Source: Priapulus caudatus (taxonomy: Eukaryota; Priapulida; Priapulimorpha; Priapulimorphida; Priapulidae). Taken from it: a stretch of DNA of 47,452 bases. The notes under the pieces are model-generated. The model was not told where the DNA came from. It made no database searches and saw only the letters and a list, made by a program, of their open reading frames with translations. This document shows, in pieces, positions 1 to 8,551 of this stretch. The translations under genes were made by a program, and so were the position numbers. The stretch is taken from assembly GCF_000485595.1 (NCBI RefSeq), contig NW_014577071.1:454890-502341 (forward strand). Direction: 5' to 3'. How positions within the stretch are numbered: the first letter of the stretch is position 1; each line of letters starts with the position of its first letter.

Positions 1-336
1 TCAAAATAATATTGGTCCAGTAAAATTTAGTCCGGTCCAGTAAATTTTGCTGGCTTGGTGGACCGAAGGTCCAGTGTTTAGAAATTTCATTCGTGAAGAC
101 TGCGTGTGCACACGTACACGCCAACAAATATTTATAATAGCTATTCATTATATATATAAATGTATATATGTGTATATATTATATGTGTTAAAATGTTAAA
201 CCACGAGTGTCGAATCAACATGTTTCCATACACCATGTAAAATTCACCTATAATATCGACGAGATATTGAACATGTTAGTGTTTATGAGAAACACAGTCC
301 TCCATGTTTAAACCCTAACTTGTTATCATCTTGCAG
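1..336 (+). other. Intron upstream of the delta-COP exon (partial)
   Basis: AT-rich non-coding sequence ending in a 3' splice site (TTATCATCTTGCAG, AG at 335-336). It holds a short direct repeat (GGTCCAGTAAA-like, about 15-52) and (TA)-rich sequence at 140-185. I see no other exon in it. Upstream exons of the gene must lie left of the window. Confidence 0.7.
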
Positions 337-544
337 AGCTGGGTCGGGCAATCCTGTAGTGACTGAATATGATGGACAGTACAGCCACGACAAAAGCCGG
401 GCCAAGCTGGAATGGCAGATCCCGGTGGTGGACAAGTCCAACAAAAGCGGCAGCATGGAGTTTAGCATTGGCGGCGGAAGTGCTGATGACTTCTTCCCTG
501 TGTCCGTGTCATTCGTCTCGAAAAAGTCGTACTGCGATCTGTTG
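337..544 (+). CDS. ARCN1: Delta-COP (archain, COPI coatomer delta subunit), penultimate conserved exon
   Basis: This 208-nt internal exon starts with one base that completes a split codon and then reads 69 codons, from AGSGNPVVTEYDGQYSHD to SFVSKKSYCDLL. The run NPVV.E.DG.Y.HD, then LEW..PV.D..NKSGS.EFSI, then DDFFPV.VSFVSKK.YC is the C-terminal mu-homology-domain signature of delta-COP. That protein is part of the cytosolic coatomer that coats COPI vesicles for Golgi-to-ER and intra-Golgi transport; this domain binds cargo and regulatory partners. The acceptor is TTGCAG at 331-336 and the donor is GTGAGT at 545-550; the exon ends in phase 0. Joining it directly to 1422 keeps the spacing of 20 residues from the YC pair to RYST that I recall for the animal protein. 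The family assignment is strong; the symbol is the vertebrate name. Confidence 0.93.
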
Positions 545-1253
545 GTGAGTAGAATTTGGCGAGGGACCCGCAGACGTTGGTTCCAGGTTTGTTGTTGCAG
601 TTCCAAGGGTGCCCCATCTATTCCTCCAGCGTTGTCAGTTACCCTATGGCTGCAGTTCCCGATTCAGCCCTTGCATAGAGTTATTATCTCTCAAGTAAAT
701 AAAAAAATAAAAAACATGTATCAAATTAGGTCTCTCCCGTTAGCAGACATAATACAGACTACTCCAGTGTAAAAATTATCTTGAGTTTGTGGTGTTATGG
801 TATATAAAAGAGCAAATAATGCAGCCACATTCCGCAATGTCGTAACAGTTGACTTGTAGATAGCGCGCCATACACAAGTGAATCTAATTCCTGCAAAAGT
901 GCATCTTATTTTGTGACTGATGTAAGTGGTTACAGACTGGTACCGCATTCATGTATCCAATAACAAAGGTTAAGGACATTGAAGGTCTCATGAAAAACAA
1001 GTGAAATCTATATTTAACTGGCAACAAGAAGTCAGCAAAGCAACTTCAGTCCTTGCATATGTTTGTAAAAGTAACGACGTACGAGTGTTCTAAGACATGT
1101 TAGCCTCACTGTAGACACTTGCTGTTACGCAAGCAATACCAGTGCGTATTAATTATTATTGATTATTATTAATTATATTGTAATTGTCGAGAAAACATGA
1201 TAACGGTCGGGAAGACTGTTTGAAATCCTTACTTTAATGTGGGTTTCGTGCAG
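545..1253 (+). other. ARCN1: Delta-COP intron (709 nt)
   Basis: Begins GTGAGT and ends CGTGCAG before the candidate cassette exon. It is AT-rich with stops in all frames. From about 957 onward the sequence is repeated at 12680 onward (duplication D1), so the left duplication edge lies inside this intron. If the cassette exon is skipped, the intron extends to 1421. Confidence 0.6.
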
Positions 1254-1328
1254 CCTGGTGATCCAGAAACTGCTATAGCATTGAATGATGGCAGTGTGGA
1301 CACTGTACGGTTGTTTTCATTTTTCTCC
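1254..1328 (+). CDS. ARCN1: Candidate 25-codon cassette exon of delta-COP
   Basis: Exactly 75 nt, open in phase 0 and flanked by CAG (1251-1253) and a strong donor GTAAGTAG (1329-1336). It encodes PGDPETAIALNDGSVDTVRL and then FSFFS, which can be inserted without changing the frame of the next exon. The polypyrimidine tract before the acceptor is weak. Conserved spacing in animal delta-COP is met when this segment is skipped, so it would add 25 residues in the C-terminal domain. Both splice sites are also present in the D1 copy (13002-13080 region), though its interior has indels. It may be an alternative exon or a chance open segment. Confidence 0.4.
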
Positions 1329-1421
1329 GTAAGTAGTGTTGTATGGTTACAGTCTAGTAGCAGAATCTTCCTCACACTTACCTACAGGTTTCGCTGATGG
1401 TTGTTCTTTGTTTTTTTTCAG

Positions 1422-1511
1422 ATTGATGATGTTATCGAACAAGACAGTACTGAATCCGTCAGATACTCTACAGATATTGCTTTCTATGTGGACAAGTATG
1501 AGGTGGTTTAA
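1422..1511 (+). CDS. ARCN1: Delta-COP terminal coding exon with stop
   Basis: Follows a strong polypyrimidine tract and acceptor (TTTTTTTTCAG, ending 1421) and reads IDDVIEQDSTESVRYSTDIA then FYVDKYEVV and TAA at 1509-1511. The VRYST......VDKYE(V/I) ending is the C-terminus of delta-COP, and the phase fits the donors at 545 and 1329. A polyadenylation signal AATAAA lies about 60 bases downstream. The final residues differ slightly from the vertebrate ending but the length is as expected. Confidence 0.92.
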   Translation: MDDVIEQDSTESVRYSTDIAFYVDKYEVV

Positions 1512-1600
1512 GGGTCTGATGCACTCAAACTAGAGAATATTGTTAACTATTATGAATTAATTTGTAGTATTGAATAAATATGGGTAATCTTAGGAAACTT
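1512..1600 (+). other. ARCN1: Delta-COP 3' UTR with AATAAA
   Basis: The sequence after the stop codon is AT-rich. It contains AATAAA at 1573-1578, a suitable distance for cleavage near 1590-1600. No cleavage site can be read directly. Another AATAAA-like hexamer occurs near 1758, so a longer UTR is possible. Confidence 0.55.
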
Positions 1601-4280
1601 TGCCACGTTCTCCACAAACTACGGTTAATTTTGTACAGGTTTTACATCTAATGAGATATCGATAAATAACTATTTGATTCTGACTCCAACAACTCTATTC
1701 ACCCAAGTTTGGGTTCAAAATATCCAAGAATTTTCAAACGTTGTGTTTACCAGTTAAAATAAAGAATTGCCTGATAAATTTTCTCAAATTTCAATTGATA
1801 GTGTTAAAGTGTGCTTGATCTTTATGTATTTGTTCAATCCACCATCATATCAATATTGTGATATTTCTAACCAGATTCATCAGACTCCGATGGTGTGTGT
1901 ATGCTTGCCATGCACTGCCCATCAGGTTTTCGCATGCTAGTGGAAACGCAGTACGTAACTTATTTTTTTAATGGCCCCATGTATCTCTATGAAGCATGTT
2001 ATCTAGTTACATTAATATGTACATTGAGCGCATATGAGCTAACAACGTTTGCCAGGCGGAACGACCTACTTGACAGATGTACATGTATCTTACAAATTCA
2101 CACGTAAACGTCATGGTGGTGGATAATTACATGGTGATGCATTCAAGCTAAATGAAGCTTATGTGGCAAAGCTAATGAGTGATGTACAGACATGTGTGCA
2201 TATTTAAATATTTGTAGACCCGTAATAAATGTGTTTGTGTGAAACTCGGAGGAAACCTTGAGATGGTAGAATTGATCACCATGTAAACGTCAATTTTCGT
2301 AGCCACGATGAGTGGGAAAATTCATTCGTACCAGTGCTGTCGATTGTACATGTACTAATGATTTGTTGTGAGAAATTCTAACATCCTACGAACATCCTAT
2401 ATCAAACCTATACTGTTAATTAGGTTTATGCAAACTTAAATGACAACTTTCAAAGGGATTTGGTAGAACAAAGCTAGGCTACATGGTTAATTAATGATTA
2501 GATGAGTTGGAAATACCAAGGAAGTTATGGTTGCCAGATTGCTCTGCCGTGAAATAGGCATAAGAAGATATGCAATTGTTCTGCTGGTTAGCATGGATGC
2601 ATGAACGTAGCGAATCGCTATAGAATAAAGTAAGATTACGTGAAGAGTACCTAGCCAGTGCATAGTAGCGCCATCTACATGCATCATGGGTACTACGTAG
2701 ACGTTCTTCCAGCAATTTATTGCATATACACACGTCATTGCAGATCCGGCTTCAAAAGTATCTGAATATATAAATATTTCTGTACCATCGATGCAAGAAA
2801 GCATGCAATATTTCAATCTACACGACCCACACATTAATAGCAAATATATTGTTGATTATTGCTAGCTTTGTTGGTGTTTATGATGAACCAGTTACGAACG
2901 TGGTGAGGGCATGGTGACATTTTGCTAGCCTATCATATTAACCTGCTGGGTAGCGCTATGATGATTTCGTACACATAAATATTACAGGCCATTAGGTATA
3001 CGATAAGGAATGGTTATGATGGTTTGGTTGCCGAATTGTAGATTTGACAATGTATGCCCTGTTATTTCTTTATATTGATGTAGGGCTATTTTGAGTCGGT
3101 TTTATGTAATCTCAGTGGACTCTAAATTGTTCTGTCAAGCACGCCGCTATTATATATTGTGCATATATTGTTTGTATACGCACTATGTATTTCCTTCTTT
3201 ATACATGGCCTAAAAAGTATAAAATTAGCCATATGAGGATGTACATAAATTTAGCATTGTGTGTTGGACTAAAATACAAGTGACGTCTTCATACGAAATA
3301 CAAATAATCTAAAGAACATGAACCATGACTTGTACTAGAGTTTTTGCATTGAATACTATATTTTGATGGATGAAGTATTGATAATAAAGTAACAGTTGCA
3401 TAACATTACAGAAATAAAGTATCAATCCAGTTTGCAAACACTATATATTATATCTTCAACTTTGCAATGGTAATTCTTCTGTTGAGCTTTCGCGTAACCA
3501 AATATACATAATGAGCAAAGAATGTTATTTATTTGTTATTACTAAAGGTCATTTATAGGTATCTGACATTGTCAGGGGTCAAATTAGTTGTCATTATTCA
3601 CCCCTGATATTATGTTACACACACTTCACATGCCTGACATATGCGTTCTCTGTTTGGCTTCCCGGTAGATGGCAGAGCGAGCGTTATACGCTTGCATCAC
3701 GCGAGGTTATCATTTCATTGTACTGCTACTACCAGGCAAACCAACTAATAATCTTCTTGTTTTCCACGATTAAAAGAAATATCTTCATGGCTACATTAAT
3801 TAGATTATCCACCGCTACTGTTTATATTAGTATATGCTGCAGTGCTACACGTTTTTGTTACACTGGTGTAATATTTTCGAGTGGCTCTGGCGTCTATCTA
3901 TTGCTGATGTGTGCGTCCGCGTTTCTCGGTTCCCTGACCAACCGTGTTCAGCGAATGCGTATAAATAAATGTATATGAACAATATTTGTTACTGAAGGGT
4001 TGGTTGTAATGATTCACGCCCTAGACTAGGTAATACACTACGACCCAATATATTTCACGAGAATGTGGATGTAGGAATTCTACCTACACATTTCCAGTAG
4101 CAACCAGGCATTACTATAGCAGCTGCCGTGGGATTGATTCTCACTTTAGACATGGACTCTGAACCACCACCTGGCAATTCTACTCAGAGATCGAGCGATT
4201 GAGAGCTTCGGTGTATAACATCATATGCAGTCATGCAATGGAGAATAATCGCCCGTGTTGTTGCTACAAACGCTTCTTTT
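1600..4280. other. Intergenic AT-rich sequence, no gene seen
   Basis: No exon-like segment with good splice sites and sustained open frame. The ORFs here are short, of random composition, and not preserved in the D1 copy (about 13340-16115). The only structured item I found is the small palindrome at 3570-3609. Confidence 0.5.
3570..3609. repeat. Palindromic hairpin element, degenerate member of the TATCARGAG family
   Basis: The left arm TGTCAGGGGTCAAATTA (3570-3586) faces the right arm TCATTATTCACCCCTGATA (3591-3609). The reverse complement of the right arm is TATCAGGGGTGAATAATGA, a close relative of the arms at 35887. Both arms carry GGGG where that element carries GGAG, so the change is matched across the stem. 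In the D1 copy (about 15407-15447) the right arm reads CACTCCTGATA. Confidence 0.5.
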
Positions 4281-4282
4281 TA

Positions 4283-4772
4283 GCTCATCTGACGTAGTCA
4301 GATGCAGCTTGTAGAATCGAATGATAGTCCGTGGGTCCGGCCGCCCGTGCGTCCGTTCGTGCGTCAACAGTTGGGCACAAATCTTAACCGCTCGACGTAC
4401 GGTCACGATATTCGGGACGTCGGAGGGGGATCGTGAAAAGGACTCGGCATGACAAATTTGGGGGTTAAGGGTCAAAGGTCAAGATGTGTAAACGGAGGGG
4501 AAATATTTACCCCTTAACTTAAGGTATAGGAGGAAATATGGAATTGCGGCACAAATGTTAACGGCTCGACCTATGCTCTTAATATTCGGTGTATAGTGTG
4601 ATAGGCAGGAAACCCATCACCAGTGTGAAATTGGAGGTCATAGGGCAGTGGGGGAAAGGTCAGATATCAGACATTTTCTGAGGACATGGCCTAATGGACA
4701 GAGTGAAAAACTTTTTTATTTCAGCGCTGACCTACCATTTTTATCACTTTATTGAAAGGACCATGAAATGTG
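4283..4772. repeat. Interspersed repeat with CATCTGAC/GTCAGATG hairpin and GTCCGT-rich head
   Basis: It starts with a stem CATCTGAC-gta-GTCAGATG and continues with GTCCGTG/GTCCGTTCGTGCGTC runs, then CAAATCTTAACCGCTCGACG and a second ACGGCTCGACCTATG block, with GGTCAAAGGTCAAG between. This layout resembles interspersed repeats I associate with marine invertebrate genomes; that is recollection, not a search. No coding capacity is visible. The same sequence occurs at about 16120-16612. Confidence 0.5.
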
Positions 4773-4850
4773 TTATAATTAATATTATTTAAAAAAAAAG
4801 GTTAGGGTTAGGGTTAGGGTCACAATGCACCATAAAACAGGAGTTTCAGA
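4729..4850. repeat. Left direct repeat flanking the 3.3-kb insert, SINE segment absent
   Basis: The 44-bp start (GACCTACCATTTTTATCACT onward, to 4772) and the end (TTAATATTATTT, A9, GGTTAGGGTTAGGG onward, to CAGGAGTTTCAG) match 8098-8141 and 8478-8551. The roughly 335 bp between them at 8142-8477, including the tRNA-like module, is missing here. The two versions bracket sequence that the second D1 copy lacks. Confidence 0.65.
4800..4821 (+). repeat. Interstitial telomere-like tract (GGTTAG)n
   Basis: Three to four tandem GGTTAG units directly follow a 9-A run. The same A-run plus telomeric hexamers recurs at 8492-8521 and 16960-16988. It is part of the repeat described at 4729 and not a chromosome end. 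Confidence 0.75.
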
Positions 4851-5159
4851 AGAGAGAGAGAGAGAGAGAGAAAGAGATAATGCGAGAGAGAAAGGGAAGA
4901 TTATCTCGTATAGATTGGCAATCAGTAACCTCTTTTATGTGGCTTCTATCTGCTTCTTTACCACAGAGACCCCCCCCCCCACACACACACATAGTAGCAG
5001 GCGTAAACATCGTGGGTTGCAAGCATAAGTCGCCCGCTCTCTCCCCCGCATAGCAAACACGACGCGACATCCTCATCGGAGTTTTCTATCTCCTCATCTC
5101 AGTTTTTCATCTCCTTATCCGACTTTGCCTCCCCACGCGCATCGTCGTTCTTGTTGCAG

Positions 5160-5328
5160 GCTGTACTCCGACTACCTGTTCTTCAAGACTCAGAACGTAT
5201 CCAGCGAGAGCTTCCATCGGCGATGTGTCGACGCCGTGGCGATGATGAGCGAGTGTGAGGCAGCTCGTAGTTACCTGCTCAACAAGGAGTCGTGCGCGTA
5301 TGACCGCCAGCTGCGCAAGGACACGCAG
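5160..5328 (+). CDS. Internal exon of an unidentified protein
   Basis: This 169-nt exon lies between TTGTTGCAG (ending 5159) and CAG|GTAACG (donor at 5329). It opens with one base of a split codon and then reads 56 codons, from LYSDYLFFKTQNVSSESFHR to DRQLRKDTQ. Coding character is good: GC-rich, third-position C/G preference, no stops, three cysteines (FHRRC, MSEC, KESC) and an NVS glycosylation sequon. I do not recognise the family. It sits in the insert that the second D1 copy lacks, and the rearranged copy at 26945-28480 does not contain it. No partner exon is visible nearby, so it is orphaned, by a long intron or a misjoin. Confidence 0.6.
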
Positions 5329-5360
5329 GTAACGTACTAGTATAATATTCACCCAAAGAA

Positions 5361-5411
5361 TATCAAGAATCTATAATAGAAAAGAGAATTTTTTATTATG
5401 GACTCTTGATA
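5361..5411. repeat. Palindromic hairpin element (TATCAAGA family)
   Basis: Left arm TATCAAGAATCTATAATA (5361-5378) pairs with right arm TATTATGGACTCTTGATA (5394-5411), with 16 of 18 positions paired and a 15-nt loop. It begins the first of two direct 105-bp repeats (5394-5499 and 5532-5637), the second of which begins with the next hairpin. Confidence 0.6.
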
Positions 5412-5499
5412 TATATAATTCCAACGTACCATGGGTTACATTACGTTCAGCCCCAGCCACCAAAACGCGAGACGTCCCCTTTCAATAATTATGAACATG

Positions 5500-5554
5500 T
5501 ATATATCAAGAGTCCATAATATACTATTTCTATATTATGGACTCTTGATATATA
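5500..5554. repeat. Palindromic hairpin element with 24-bp perfect arms
   Basis: Arms at 5500-5523 and 5531-5554 are perfectly complementary, with core TATCAAGAGTCCATAATA and loop CTATTTC. The outer ends merge into (TA)n. An indel-rich copy lies at about 26983-27036, where homology between the two D2 copies begins, so this hairpin is a duplication boundary. Confidence 0.8.
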
Positions 5555-5729
5555 TAATCCCAACGTACCATGGGTTACATTACGTACAGCCCCAGCCACC
5601 AAAACGCTAGACGTCCCCTTTCAATAATTATGAACATGCTCCCCCGCTGTGTGTTTCAGCCAAAGTACCATTAATGTCAAGATTTTACGCCTGCCCTTAG
5701 AAGTATTCGATGCATTTTAGTGAAAGCAG

Positions 5730-6584
5730 CTTTGTTGCGCCGCACGTGTGTAGCCGCTGCCGCCACAACGCCCGATCATCTGCCTTTTCGCGATCTTATC
5801 GTTCCGGGGCTAGCAGATTAGCGGTGTGGCGAGGTGGACGCATGGCGTTGTGTAGGCGACCGTGGTGGTAGTCGTAGTCGCACTACCGGCACTGTCGCCG
5901 CGAGCAGCCACAACACGGCAGTGTAAAGCGAGGACGCGCGTACGGCACGTCGCTTCAGAAGTTGTCGTCATCGTCGTTTTTTGTTGTGTGTAGAATAACC
6001 TGCAAAATGCTCATCGGTTCCGACGCAGCGAATTAGCGGTTTTCGGTCGCGCTCGTATACGCTTACGTGCCCGCTATAAAAAGTCGTTATCCGTGAGAGT
6101 GTGAGTCGAAAAAAAAACTGCGCGCGCGCGAGGCACGTTCGTACACGCGCGTGTGAGCAACAAGTGATTAAAGAAAGATGTGCGGCGAAAATCGCTGGAG
6201 GAAACAAATAGGTGCCCTTCGCATCGGTGTCTCACTGGTTGCTCACGGAGAGCGGGCGTGAGAGACAGAGAGTTGAGCGACGAGTGACGTATTCATCCCT
6301 CCGTACGCGGTCTGCGAATTCCAGCTCATTGTGTGCTGTGTAGAATGGTATCGCGCATGCGCACGGCGCATCGACGGCTGTGTACTGGACCTTGACATAT
6401 CAACCAAACTGGGGACGACACGAATATGTCTGTTGTTTTTATGTGGCAGTTCTGAGAAGCGAAATTTGCATCGAGCGAATATTTGAAGAGAAGGATAGTG
6501 CATCGTGAACGTCGTGTGTGTGGAACGTGTACGCATATGTTGAGCTGTGTTCAAAATGTGTTCCGCACAAATAGCAATGCGCAG
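5730..6584 (+). promoter_or_regulatory. CpG-rich promoter-like island with NRF1 site and first-exon donor
   Basis: The stretch is markedly CpG-rich relative to its surroundings. It contains a TATA-like TATAAAAAG at 6075-6083, a perfect NRF1-type palindrome CGCGCATGCGCA at 6352-6363, and a strong splice donor CAG|GTAAGT at 6582-6590. An ATG at 6556 opens MCSAQIAMR and leaves two bases before the donor, so a short first coding exon is possible; several upstream ATGs make this uncertain. The NRF1 site and the donor survive in the D2 copy (27879-27890 and 28112-28119). The downstream gene is not identified. Confidence 0.45.
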
Positions 6585-6896
6585 GTAAGTCCCAGGTATA
6601 TAGGGCTCCAGTTGGTGTTCTTACTGTCTCATTAATGCAAATGATATTCAAACGGTGAGTTGTGTCGGCGAGTGATAATGTGGTAATGTGATAACATGAT
6701 TGCTGTCTATTGGTATTGGTTCCGACGTAGACATTTAGGTTATCGATGCTTTATCTCGGAAACGTGGCCCAACACACTGTGCGCCATTGTCATTTATTGC
6801 ACCTTATAAAAAGATATAAAATCCTGATTACAAGCACGACATCTAGCCTCAGCTATTATTCGAAAATCTTATTCAATAATAGGATGATGATTCAAA

Positions 6897-6926
6897 AGAA
6901 TATATATATATATATATATATATATA
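6897..6926. repeat. (TA)n microsatellite at the junction of D2 halves
   Basis: About 15 TA units. The sequence left of it (about 5500-6926) and right of it (about 6900-8055) recur at 26945-28480 and 24806-26043 respectively, in the opposite order. The tract is thus a rearrangement breakpoint. Confidence 0.8.
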
Positions 6927-7120
6927 CCTCGCAACTGAGTGATTTCCTCGCGTTTTCTTCACGCGATTATTCTCGTATACCCTAACAAAAATACAATAAT
7001 GAAAGGTTTTCTCCCAACTATACGGAACCGTTGAGCACCGAGTTCATTGCTATAACGGTTACGCTATATATTCCATGGCGCAATGTAGAATGTAGCTAGT
7101 TTCTAGTCACTCAGTTCCGC

Positions 7121-7122
<2 letters not shown>

Positions 7123-7177
<55 letters not shown>
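7123..7177. repeat. (TA)n microsatellite abutting a hairpin
   Basis: More than 25 TA units running directly into the palindrome at 7178. The D2 copy (about 25090-25138) is shorter and interrupted. Confidence 0.85.
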
Positions 7178-7181
<4 letters not shown>

Positions 7182-7223
7182 CAAGAGTAGATAATAACAT
7201 GTGTTATTATCTACTCTTGATAT
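7178..7223. repeat. Palindromic hairpin element with 22-bp perfect arms
   Basis: Arms at 7178-7199 and 7202-7223 are perfectly complementary with a 2-nt centre. The core is TATCAAGAGTAGATAATAAC. Its variable triplet (TAG) differs from TCC at 5500 and CTA at 36298, and both arms match. A damaged copy lies at about 25138-25185. Confidence 0.8.
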
Positions 7224-7585
7224 ATATATAAACCTTTCATTATTCTATTCATGTTGTCTTGTCTGAATAATCGCGTGAAGGGAACGCGTGGAAATTGCAT
7301 TTATCACATTATATAGACTGACCCCGTAAGTCGTTGTGAACTGATTATAACCTATGGACTCGTGGGCCACGCAGGGGCTTTAGACGGTGGGGGTCAGTCT
7401 TATTACCATTAACGTCATGATGGTTACAACCAATAACCCGAAATGCATAGAGGCAAACGTTGTGAGGGGCGGCTAACAGGAGGAAAGAGTGTTTGCACTT
7501 TTTCTTAAAGAAGCGCGCGCGAGAGCACCTGTCGTCACTTGCCACGTCGGTTGCATAATAGCTCGTTACGGCGTCACGTGCTACA

Positions 7586-7750
7586 ATGGCGGACGCGTGC
7601 GTCGATTTTGTTACCCCCCCCTTCCACTCCCACTTGTCGAGTGTTCATTCACACTCCGAGACTCCAGACGCGATTTTCAGATGGTTAGCGATCGGCATAA
7701 TCGCACCTTTGTTCGTTGGAAACGCGATTTCGCTATTTCGTTTTAAATAG
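7586..7750 (+). CDS. Short ORF (54 codons) in a CpG-rich patch, possible first coding exon
   Basis: The ATG is in a good context (CTACAATGGCGGAC), 6 bases after a CACGTG E-box (7575-7580), and the local sequence is CpG-rich. The ORF reads MADACVDFVTPPFHSHLSSV onward to ISLFRFK and TAG. Residues 31-51 are hydrophobic in this frame, but the frame depends on a run of eight C. The D2 copy (25563 onward) keeps the E-box and MADACVDFVTPP, then shifts to another frame reading IFRWLSDRH. It may be a small gene, a first exon, or a promoter with a YY1-like ATGGCGG element. No family is recognised. Confidence 0.3.
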   Translation: MADACVDFVTPPFHSHLSSVHSHSETPDAIFRWLAIGIIAPLFVGNAISLFRFK

Positions 7751-8053
7751 TAACGGATTATGCGTGTGAGTGCATTCGGCACAGGTGAAGAATTACCTGT
7801 GGCGGAAAAAATGAGAGGATAGGATCGAAGGACGGGCGCGGCGGCAGCGGTCTAGGCCTGTGAGTTACTGCTGGTACTACTGCTCGCTTTGTCGGGGGGA
7901 CGAAAAACCCGCGTCTGTCGCTCGCCGCGTAGATGGCAGGAGGCGATTACGCAGGCAGTATAACCACGGCCGCTTGGAACGTGCCCATATAGCTTGTAAC
8001 GTTTCGCGCTATCTTCCTGTGAGTTTGTGCACGGTGGCGTGCGTGCGGTGAGA

Positions 8054-8058
<5 letters not shown>

Positions 8059-8095
<37 letters not shown>
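8059..8095. repeat. (GT)n microsatellite
   Basis: A pure GT run of about 18 units at the right edge of the 3.3-kb insert. The D2 copy has a much longer impure GT region at the same point (26043-26425). Confidence 0.9.
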
Positions 8096-8096
<1 letters not shown>

Positions 8097-8097
8097 T

Positions 8098-8551
8098 GAC
8101 CTACCATTTTTATCACTTTATTGAAAGGACCATGAAATGTGCTTTCCACTGACGTGCGAAGAGTAAGTGTCTGATAACCTTTTGACCCTCAAGAGAAGGG
8201 TTAAACATGGATTCCTGAACTGCCTTAATGATGTCACAGTGTTCTCATATTGATGGCACATCCATAATCCAGAAATCCAATAAGCCTGGATAGCTGAACG
8301 GGTACAGCACAGGCGTCACGGCTCAAAGATCGTTTGATCGAATCTCATCAGATTTTTTATTATTTATCTGTTTTCTGTATTTTTCTATCTTTATCCATTT
8401 AACTTTTTTCCCAATTAATGCAAATATTTACATGATTTATTTACAACAATTTAATAAGAACAAAGCATTTTTACAACAATTAATATTATTTAAAAAAAAA
8501 GGTTAGGGTTAGGGTTAGGGTCACAATGCACCATAAAACAGGAGTTTCAGA
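8098..8551 (+). repeat. Right flanking repeat containing a tRNA-derived SINE-like module
   Basis: The unit begins GACCTACCATTTTTATCACT as at 4729. It contains a perfect RNA polymerase III A box TAGCTGAACGGG (8291-8302) and a perfect B box GATCGAATC (8336-8344), with starts 45 bp apart as in a tRNA. D-stem GCTG/CAGC pairs, but the anticodon stem does not and the T stem is weak, so this is not a functional tRNA gene. A T6 run at 8352-8357 could terminate Pol III. It ends in an A-run, telomere-like hexamers and GAGTTTCAG. The same module is at about 16751-16825 in the D1 copy. Confidence 0.6.

Noticed and set aside
1336-1533. 65-codon ORF overlapping the last delta-COP exon in another frame
   Set aside because: Shadow of the true exon, which is read in the frame ending VDKYEVV.
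4800-4821. Chromosome end or true telomere
   Set aside because: Only three to four units, internal, and always part of the same repeat next to an A-run.
8284-8356. Functional tRNA gene
   Set aside because: A and B boxes are good but the anticodon stem does not pair and the T stem is weak; better read as a SINE-like derivative.
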